Shown here: in pieces, positions 8,001-15,800 of the stretch
How the letters are laid out: every line of letters begins with the position of its first letter
How positions within the stretch are numbered: the first letter of the stretch is position 1
IMG/VR virus record: IMGVR_UViG_3300024273_002024
Coordinates: 1-23,820 of that record
DNA: 23,820 nucleotides
Strand: one strand, 5' to 3'
Source: a virus
Program-made: the position numbers and the translations under genes
Notes under the pieces: model-generated
The model's database searches: none
Seen by the model: the letters and a program-made list of their open reading frames with translations, nothing else
Told to the model about the DNA's origin: nothing

Positions 8001-11000
8001 TGAGTTGAGTGATCAATATATTATTTGCGACGCAATGAGGAATGGCGCTTATGATAAACATGTCATACTTGTGATTAAAAGGAATAAGGCAACAAAAACC
8101 TGGCACTTTTTCCAGGAAATTGAATCATGGGACGAGCAACCGATTAATGGCGTTATATCAGAAGACGAAAGAAGAATAATCTTGAATGTAAGAGCTTCGA
8201 CTTCAACAGCCAAGCCTATTAAGGTGTATGATTTTGATGATTCAACTAAACAATTTGAAAGGACGGCTTCATTTGGTCGTTTTGAAGGTGATTTTAAAGG
8301 CCAGAGAGTGATTAGTTCTTCAAATAATCACCTAAGTTGGATGGCATCACCTGATCGAAATACTATAATTATTCATGAGCCTCAATCGAGGTTAGTAAAT
8401 GAAATAAATTCAACTAATTATAATGTAGTATTAGTTTATAAAGAAATAAATGGTATTTTTTCATTGCACCAATTGATACAGCCGCCCGATTCAGAAAATC
8501 TTGGAACGACTTGGTCAGCTGTAGACGTTAAAATGGATTGGCTGATAGTCGGTTATAGGGATCACCAAAATGATGAAGATTTAAAAAGCGACGGTTCCGC
8601 CGCTCTTTTCAGGTATAATGGTAAAATATATGAGTATGTAAAAACATTTTGGGGAGATCAGGTTATCGATCCCAGATTAGGATCGGTCGTACGTCTAGAT
8701 GAAAATTTTGGAGCAACAGTTGCTATGGGTCAAAATCAAAATGGAGATGTAGAATTAGCAATAACGTCCGAGTTTAGCGAGGCTGGAGAAGAAAGTAAGT
8801 TATATATATATGAAATACACCCAGATAAAGACGAATTTGATGAGTCGTCAATAAACACCTCTACAGAACTATTATATAATAGAACAACGAGACGCCAGCG
8901 AGGTATAGATTTGGACGGGACAAATGTTTTGGTCTATATGGAGAAATTACGTAGCGATTTAACGTCTCAAGTTCTCAAAGTTAGCAAAAAAAGCCTTAAA
9001 TATTCAAAAAGAATATATGAAGACGCATTGGGTTGGAATGGCATAATGCAAGAGAAATGGACAGATAATCCAGTTTGGATTGTTTATGATATGTTAACTA
9101 ATCCAGTGTATGGAGCAGGAGTCGCCCTAGATGATTTAGAAGATATAAATATATTTAATTTTTATAATTTAGGAAAATATTTTGATTCAGTAGATGAAAA
9201 AGGCTTTTTTATTCCGCTTTATGACGAAAAAGGTTCTACGGAACCAAGATTTTCTTGTAATTTTTTATTGAAAGAAAGTTTTAATGCTTTTGATGTAATC
9301 AACTCTATTACTGATTTGTTTTTTGGCGCTCTTTATCTTTCTAATGGGCAATACAATTTGTGGGCGGACGTACCCACGGAGACTACGTTCTTTTTCAATA
9401 ACGAAGATGTGGTTGATGGAAATTTCACATATTCAGATAAACCAAAAAACGAAAGGACTACAATTATAGAGGTCCCTTACTTAGATAAGTATGACGACTT
9501 TAAGCCAAAAATAGAATATATAGAAGATTCTGTCTTAATGAGAGAAAACGGCAAAATTAGTAAAAGATTAGAATTTGGAGCGTTTACTACTAGGTCCCAG
9601 GCCAGAAGATTCGGCAAACAATATATTTACAACAACTCTTATGAAACAGAAAAAATAACATTTGAGACCGACAATAAAGCTTTGTTTTTAAACCCTGGAG
9701 ATGTTATTGGAGTTAACGACGATTTAAAAAAGTTTTCTACCGAAAAAATGTTCTGGTCTGTTGATCAAGTTGTTTATGAAGAAAAAATTCATATAGTGCA
9801 ACATCCTAGTGGCACAAGTAGTACGAGTGGGTTTTTATATTCCGAGGCTACCTTAAACGATGGCGAATTGTCTAATGCAAAGTGGGATTTTAAACAAATT
9901 AAAACTATCAAAGGAAATGGTAGCACTCAATACCCCACACACTTTGATTTAAAAACCGACAATAATGGTACGCCATACATATTAGCCCAATCAACTGATA
10001 ATATATCTCTTTATAGAAAAACGGGGGATTCATTTGATCGACTCAGTTTTACTAATCTTGATGATCCATACGCTACCAGTCTTCAGTGTGAGAGTTATAT
10101 AGATTTTGATTCGAATAACGTACCATATATATCTTTAATAGGTAATGGCGTTTATAATAACGGCGCTGATCAAGGTGTTGGGTTTATGAAACTTGTTGGA
10201 AACGACTTTTCGGACCCAGCGTCTTGGCAAGTGCGTTATATAGCTCAAATAGACCCACTTCAAGAAGGACTCGAAGCAGATAGAAGAATTTCTAAGATAA
10301 AAATAGATGATTTAAATAATATATATTTATTAACTAGAGTTGTAGATAGGACCCCTATTAGTGGGGAGCTTAATTTATATAAAATTAATGAATCATCTAA
10401 TTATTTTGCAAGATATAGATTTGGAGGGATTCCATACTCGAATGATGATATGAGGTTTGATATTCAGATTAAAAATGGGACAACACCAGCAATAGCTTAT
10501 AAGGCTTCTAAAGGGCCAACTCTTTATAGATTAGATCCGCATATATTTTATACAGAGTATGTGGGTGGGGATTTTGAAAACTCAGGCTCCTGGAATGATG
10601 TTTTTGTACACGGCACAGAAGACTTATCTCAGGATGATATAAAATTATCTTTTAATAAAAATATACCTTTTATTTCTAACTCAAGTCATTTAGAGAATGA
10701 TATAAGAATATATACACCTTTAACTGGCGATATATGGAATCATGCTAATTGGGCAACAAATAAAACATTTATTACACAACCCGCAATATATAGCGCTGCT
10801 CCTTTAATATTTTTAGGCAATAATGACCCAGTACTTTTTAAAACTGATTATAATATCAGTAACGGTGACAGGAAAAAAGGTTTGAGTACATTTCAGTTTA
10901 AAGAAGATTTGTCCAAGTTTCAGATGACTCAAAAATGGGAATTTAATCAGGTGTACGGCCACGAAAACGTAGGTATATATACGTCTTTTGTTAACTCCCC

Positions 11001-12792
11001 ATCTGTAGATAATTTTATCACTCAGCCACCAAAAATAACTTTATTAAATTCTCGTAGAGACTTTTTCGATAATGATTTCGAGTTAGATTTAAATACAGAA
11101 AATAATTTAGAGGTTAATTATCTCGGTGGCACTGATGTTGATTTAAAAAATCTTTACAACAAAACTCAGTTTGAGGATTTAATAGTGAATGAAGATTTTG
11201 AGGTGACAAAGTCTTTTCTGACAATTACTGGGTACGAAGAAAGCGGTTCCTATTTAAATCTTTACCCCACAATCAATAAAGAATCTATAGAGACTATACA
11301 ACTTCTGAAAGCTAAAGGAACTTTGGTTCGACCAGTTAAAGCCAATAAAAAACCTACAGAATATAGAGTTTTAAATATTATAGAAAAGGATCAAAATTTA
11401 TTTGAAGTACAGGGGAGAGAATTTCATTCTGGAAAATTTAGTGCAATAGAAAGCGCTGAGAATATTTCTTCACCATTGCAAGAAATATATAATATAGGTA
11501 TACCATCTCATACAATAAATAAACCATCACAACCTATTGGTGTTTCTTATGATGTCGGCATAGATGAGGGTGGTGGAGCTTTCGTTATTGGCTCTATTAC
11601 TGGAGAAGTAAATGGTTCGGAAACTAAGTATAGACTATCTATAACATCTCCAAATTTAAAATATAAATATATTGAGATAGAAAAAGATTTTGAAAATCTA
11701 TCCCCACAAAATGAGCCTATAACAAATTATGGTTTTTATAATTTAAATCAACCAGGAGAGTACGAGCTTACTGTTAAGTCTTTAAGAAACCCAGAGTCTA
11801 GCACTTTTATTTCTCAAAAATTTGAAATAGAATTCGGAGAAAAAGTTTCCGATAAGCCTTATATATCTTCAATTAATATATTTAATAAAGATGAGTATAT
11901 AAAACTAGAAATAGACACAAGAAATGTGTATGGTGATAAGTTTGAGCTTACAAATGGTAAAGCGAGTATTGATATAAAATTAAATGGAGTGTTATGGCAA
12001 GCCGACAGGACTATTAAAACTTTTGAAACATCATTGCAAGAATTAAGAGAGTTTTGTGGTTTAAATCATAGAGCAATTGTAATTGATGTTGAGTTATTTT
12101 ATGATGGCGCTAAAGTTTCAGAAATTACCAAAACTCTTACTGACAAGCCCCCCAGAATAAATAATGCAGAATTCTTGAGTGATGGCGTAGATTCCTTAAT
12201 AAAATTTGATATGGAGGATGATTTTAAACTAAGGCTTGTCTCTGTATATTATTCTGGTGAAAAAATAAAAACCCACCAACTCAAAAACCAGAACCAAACA
12301 CAAATTATAAATTTTTATGATTTCGAAATAGAAAAAATTCCAGTATCGAGTGATTTGTCTTTCTCTTTAATTCCAGAAGATGTTTATGGAACTGGGCAAT
12401 CTTTTGACATAAGTGGGTTTATACCAGAAAAACAATCTTCACTAGATATATATAATGAAAGTATAATTACAATATATTCAATCAACTCACAAGATCAAAG
12501 TTCTGGAGTGTTTGATAATTTTAATTCTTCGAATGGTTTAACTAAATTTTATGGAACCAATAGGGATAGCTTAATTGAATTTTCTAGTTCTTTAGTAAGC
12601 GGTTATAGCGGCTCAATTTCGGCAAAAATCATATCCAATACCGACTCCAAAGATATTCCAATAGAGTTTGATAATTTAGGTTTTAAATCTACCAAAAAAA
12701 TCACTAATCTGTTAAATGAAGAGTATTCTGTTTATATATCTGGTCAGTATGGCTTATTCGATGGTTATGAATTGAAAATTAAAAAACTTTAG
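5056..12792 (+). CDS. J: Central tail-tip/host-specificity protein J-like, giant copy with beta-propeller inserts
   Basis: This 2578-residue protein is about twice the length of lambda gpJ. The J-family landmarks appear in order: LDVLCEGPIEGF (45-56); a hub region ending near 640 with NFRYPFSTLVGTTIDSRTF and PENYKPL; the tip domain beginning TDNPVWIVYDMLTNPVYG (about 1335) with EPRFSCN; and an FN3-like segment near 2149-2265. An ITVLDPGKGYDGV / TISILNGGRFN pair (about 175-235) resembles beta motifs frequent in phage structural proteins. Two large insertions break the core. Residues about 657-1330 include a run resembling FG-GAP beta-propeller blades. Residues about 1569-1990 contain six blade-like repeats. 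gpJ trimers form the tail tip and bind the receptor. No Shine-Dalgarno sequence is visible before the ATG. Confidence 0.9.
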   Translation: MTVIKNKLSKIIRGADKKGDFDISYLLLASEEGNYLKSTDYAKTLDVLCEGPIEGFIDGEGERVYGSDILKAIDLDGTPIKTSDDEYNFQNISVDYRLGLENQDSIPRYSKPIINTEVNKPLLGAFIPGDVNNSPESQRKAVYSYEFQYYPDQEVQIRKKTDPGNHQILEYRKELKTLTNITVLDPGKGYDGVTTAEPKFEPEYNQFRTFNGRIEEEPTFDITYNVEGGVNTISILNGGRFNVFDSYTGYSGTAPIEQWYVSGTITGNLQEGAGAGEPPDRTYRGSGSITYDEYRPDEFGSLVQTNVTETGFFDTQGYYYISLFGEANILYYGYLPKSGGFAYDHYFVQSADKPFNETYGLIFEGPMAYTGYSGILDPLYISGRTTELGFNATVNFPTSDLNLATLGQTDTDIRSNQEDYAGWNTNKSKPYDYFPHTHIITNDDVDSVDLVVSIARLNDTQYEADSIFEIWKEPEFSIFGGADDGEGSVAFSIGRPEDSFVKFKVEIGFTNTDYGKETFEYVVNGQTAEGYLKELKDINLPTYKSLSSELFFSSLPELKSRYKRYVKITKNMFETDSVLINRDVALSSIKEKINSNFRYPFSTLVGTTIDSRTFETVPVRTYNTQLKRIQAPENYKPLTQEGLDKRFQTDEENYNGVEIIDVSTFTHEAAFPTFAISAERSSYGKCISAYKESYVLSWFDFGKLEFGIPDQSYGNLFYFPGDGTREAIKAGTTRYQTLSFIKKDDYKTFDFVYPEQIVGDPYIQNQLTLAPFVGPGFFTFNGNTLAVTIFAGGNVFVTPPIQVEFYSTKQSMSVSSPYLKVPPGKLSLLEFSCSWEAHPDTYPDAFITTVEGVGGIVVGFVENMSDPKPKYIITKINRSQSLMGQQTLEIYHEDPKTLYVKFFAVQLTSLSSTSAPGGPVINSVYNIEDELKKVDEDNIDYGYADIGDDAGLQLRPYSMRISNLKMEEDILGNFYSLGDEFIELSDQYIICDAMRNGAYDKHVILVIKRNKATKTWHFFQEIESWDEQPINGVISEDERRIILNVRASTSTAKPIKVYDFDDSTKQFERTASFGRFEGDFKGQRVISSSNNHLSWMASPDRNTIIIHEPQSRLVNEINSTNYNVVLVYKEINGIFSLHQLIQPPDSENLGTTWSAVDVKMDWLIVGYRDHQNDEDLKSDGSAALFRYNGKIYEYVKTFWGDQVIDPRLGSVVRLDENFGATVAMGQNQNGDVELAITSEFSEAGEESKLYIYEIHPDKDEFDESSINTSTELLYNRTTRRQRGIDLDGTNVLVYMEKLRSDLTSQVLKVSKKSLKYSKRIYEDALGWNGIMQEKWTDNPVWIVYDMLTNPVYGAGVALDDLEDINIFNFYNLGKYFDSVDEKGFFIPLYDEKGSTEPRFSCNFLLKESFNAFDVINSITDLFFGALYLSNGQYNLWADVPTETTFFFNNEDVVDGNFTYSDKPKNERTTIIEVPYLDKYDDFKPKIEYIEDSVLMRENGKISKRLEFGAFTTRSQARRFGKQYIYNNSYETEKITFETDNKALFLNPGDVIGVNDDLKKFSTEKMFWSVDQVVYEEKIHIVQHPSGTSSTSGFLYSEATLNDGELSNAKWDFKQIKTIKGNGSTQYPTHFDLKTDNNGTPYILAQSTDNISLYRKTGDSFDRLSFTNLDDPYATSLQCESYIDFDSNNVPYISLIGNGVYNNGADQGVGFMKLVGNDFSDPASWQVRYIAQIDPLQEGLEADRRISKIKIDDLNNIYLLTRVVDRTPISGELNLYKINESSNYFARYRFGGIPYSNDDMRFDIQIKNGTTPAIAYKASKGPTLYRLDPHIFYTEYVGGDFENSGSWNDVFVHGTEDLSQDDIKLSFNKNIPFISNSSHLENDIRIYTPLTGDIWNHANWATNKTFITQPAIYSAAPLIFLGNNDPVLFKTDYNISNGDRKKGLSTFQFKEDLSKFQMTQKWEFNQVYGHENVGIYTSFVNSPSVDNFITQPPKITLLNSRRDFFDNDFELDLNTENNLEVNYLGGTDVDLKNLYNKTQFEDLIVNEDFEVTKSFLTITGYEESGSYLNLYPTINKESIETIQLLKAKGTLVRPVKANKKPTEYRVLNIIEKDQNLFEVQGREFHSGKFSAIESAENISSPLQEIYNIGIPSHTINKPSQPIGVSYDVGIDEGGGAFVIGSITGEVNGSETKYRLSITSPNLKYKYIEIEKDFENLSPQNEPITNYGFYNLNQPGEYELTVKSLRNPESSTFISQKFEIEFGEKVSDKPYISSINIFNKDEYIKLEIDTRNVYGDKFELTNGKASIDIKLNGVLWQADRTIKTFETSLQELREFCGLNHRAIVIDVELFYDGAKVSEITKTLTDKPPRINNAEFLSDGVDSLIKFDMEDDFKLRLVSVYYSGEKIKTHQLKNQNQTQIINFYDFEIEKIPVSSDLSFSLIPEDVYGTGQSFDISGFIPEKQSSLDIYNESIITIYSINSQDQSSGVFDNFNSSNGLTKFYGTNRDSLIEFSSSLVSGYSGSISAKIISNTDSKDIPIEFDNLGFKSTKKITNLLNEEYSVYISGQYGLFDGYELKIKKL
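9838..10990 (+). repeat. Six blade-like protein repeats inside the giant J (second beta-propeller candidate)
   Basis: Within the giant J, six segments share a hydrophobic-strand / acidic-turn / strand pattern: HFDLKTDNNGTPYILAQ, YIDFDSNNVPYISLIG, KIKIDDLNNIYLLTR, FDIQIKNGTTPAIAYK, DIKLSFNKNIPFISNS and PLIFLGNNDPVLFKTD. They alternate with W-containing strands such as NAKWDFKQI, ASWQVRYIA, GSWNDVFVH and QKWEFNQV. This periodicity is what a six-bladed beta-propeller would give. No counterpart exists in the second J. Confidence 0.6.
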
Positions 12793-12797
12793 TGTAA
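12788..12797 (+). promoter_or_regulatory. TTTAGTGTAA motif between the two J genes
   Basis: The motif spans the TAG stop of the first J gene and lies ten bases before the ATG of the second. It is identical to the minus-strand motifs at 1388-1397 and 19266-19275. If it is a promoter element, the second J gene could be transcribed independently of the first. Confidence 0.4.
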
Positions 12798-12807
12798 AAG
12801 TAATTGG

Positions 12808-15800
12808 ATGAAGGTTATAAAAAATAGGTTTTTTAGGAACACCCCCAGGGGCGCTGGTAAGGCTGGAGGCAGCGCAGAGTCTGTTTACTTGGTTCCGCCG
12901 CAGAACAGCAACGCATTGTATAGCTTGTCTGTACTCAAATCATTAGACGTCATCTCTGAAGGCCCCATAGAAGGATTATGTTTAAGTAATGGAGAGAGAG
13001 CTGAAAATTCTGATGTCCTTTCATCTGTATATTTTGATGAAACACCAGTCAAAGTAGAAACGGCTAAAAGCTCCTGGATTCAAGGATTTGGGGCAGAAAA
13101 TATTCAGTTGGTCGATAGGCTTTCAATAAATTCGTTAAATGCGTCACTCAATAACATAGAATCGAATATAAACCAATATATTAGCGCTGGTGATTCCTCA
13201 GATGGGTTAGCGCAATTAGCTTTACAAAGTTTATCGAGAACACAAGAAGAGCTTGGAGATCTTTTCAATAATTTTGATGAACATGGGGCTTTAGCTGGCC
13301 ATTTAGGAATTATACAGTTTGACATAGAAGATGTTACTACTAATCTGAATTCTACCCTTTATTCGAACGCTAAATCTCCAATTGGTTTAAATTTTTTATT
13401 AAATGAGGATACTCACGAAAGATACGTGAAGGTCGAAAACGGGGAAGAGATTATAAAAATTCCCAAAAATATTTTTGGATTCACTCCTGATTTTGATTCT
13501 ACTGATATACAGACTTCTGCTGATAGTATTTTTGAGTTAAAAAGAATTAGAAATTTTATTGGTGGAGGTATATTCTTTTTTTACATAGGTGATGAGGTTG
13601 CTACAGGAGCGGGGGGAGAGTTTTTAACAGGAAAGTTTTTATTACCCACGCCTAACCAAAGTGAAATACAAAGCGGTATAGATAATAATTATGATATATT
13701 TCTTACTGGTTCTAGTATAGAGTTTTTAAATACCACTCACGGACAAGTGTGTCCATCTTTTGGAGAAACTATTGGCAAATCAATAAGATTAGGAGCTAGT
13801 GTTGATAATAACATAAAATATAATTTTAATAATGTTTCTGTTGAAACTAATTTGGGTTATGAATTTCAAAAACCGATAGCTAATTATAGCCAAATTAAAA
13901 GAGATACACCTATTTATAAATCATTACTCGGGCCATTTGCTAAAGCAGTAAATGATGAAGGGCCTGGAGCTAGCGATGGTGTAACCATTTTAGACCAGTT
14001 TGGAAATATTACGACCTATTCAAAAGTAGGACTTGGTAACAATGATGTTAGAACTGATAGTTTTGGAGACGGCTTCACACAAAACTTTGCTATTTGGAAT
14101 GACATATCATCAGTACCTTATGATAGGTTTGGATATACCCATATAATATATCAATCTGAAGTGGATGAATTGGCTCCCACCATACAAATAAACTTATTAA
14201 AAGACACTGAGGCTACAGATGACGATACCCTTGGGAGATCTGAGCCAGCTGGTTTGGTCATAGATTTCTATATAGGGTTTGAAAATTCTATTACTAGCGA
14301 AGAATCTTTAGTATCTCTTTTGGATAGAGGAGTAAGTCCTAAGACATTACTATTAAATACTTTTACGGAAAAAAAATCAGCTGGGTACTACGGATTGGCG
14401 GATACGCCCTATCAAAATACCCCATATTCATTTGTTTTGCCAAAAAATAGTGTTTTAAAAAATTTACAAACTCGTGATATCCCAGGGATGACCACTGAAA
14501 TTGCTGATGAATATGGATTAGATTTTAATGAAGTTTTATTCCCAAACGAATCTTGGAGACAGGTTAATAGATTTGTCACCACAGAAAAACGAAGCCACGA
14601 AACAGAATCGGTTCTTATACAGAGGGTTTGTAGTTTAGCGTCTGTAACAGAAAAAATAAATTCTGAATTTAGTTATCCTTTTTCGGCTTTGGTCGGGACA
14701 ACATTAAACGCTAGGACTTTCTCAACATCACCAATCAGAACTTATGATGCAAGATTAAAAAAAGTTCTAGTCCCTTCTAATTATTGCCCATTAAAGGCGG
14801 ACGGCGAAGATAAAAGATTTATTATTAATGATAAAAAATATGGAGAAAGACGGGTAACAAGACTTACAAACGCTCAAGCTGCTTTGCCTGGAATAGTTTC
14901 TTTGGGAATTGATAATTTTGAAATTTCCTTTAAATTTAAAAGCGCCTCTCTATTAGGGGCTGGACTTTCTGGAAATTGTGTTTTTAGGGCTGACGGAGGA
15001 TCTGCAAACATAATATTTCTTCAGGAAGATGGAAAATTTGTATTTAAAGCTGATAATATCACTCAATCAGATGTCTTAATTGAGTTTGATTATTCAGTTT
15101 ATTCATCTAATGATGTTTTTGAGTTTTCTATTAAATGTGTAGATAGAAAATATACTATAAATTTGACAGTTAATAATGTATTTCAAGAATCCAAATCTGC
15201 TTTATATACAAATATTAGACCGAGTTTAGTTTACGAGGATCAATTCTATATAAGTCAACCATCAGCCAACACGAGCATACAAATTGCTGATTTTAAGATT
15301 AAAAAAAATAATCAATTGCTACATCATTTTGATGGGACTCAAATATCCACATTAAGATTTGGACCCTGCCTTAAAGATAGAATTGGAGGATTCCACGCTC
15401 ATATTACGGGTGGATATGTAGGGCTATCTGATCCAGATTTTGAATTTGGCAGAAATAAAGAGCAGGTTTATATTGGAGAATGGGACGGGACATTCAAACT
15501 GGCTTGGACTGATAATCCAGCTTGGATTTTGTATGATTTAATGATTAACCCTGTTTATGGAATTAGAAATCAAATAGATGATATTGAGGATATTGATATT
15601 TTTGAGTTGTATATGCTCGGTAGATATGCCGACGCTGTAGACTCAGAGGGTTATTTTGATGGTGTTTCTGATTTTAATGGAGGCTTGGAACCAAGATTTT
15701 CTTGCAATATGATATTAAGGGAGAAAGAAAACGCTTTTAATGTTATAGGGAATATTGCTTCTATATTTAGGTGTATAGCTTATTGGGCTGGAAGTTCTTT

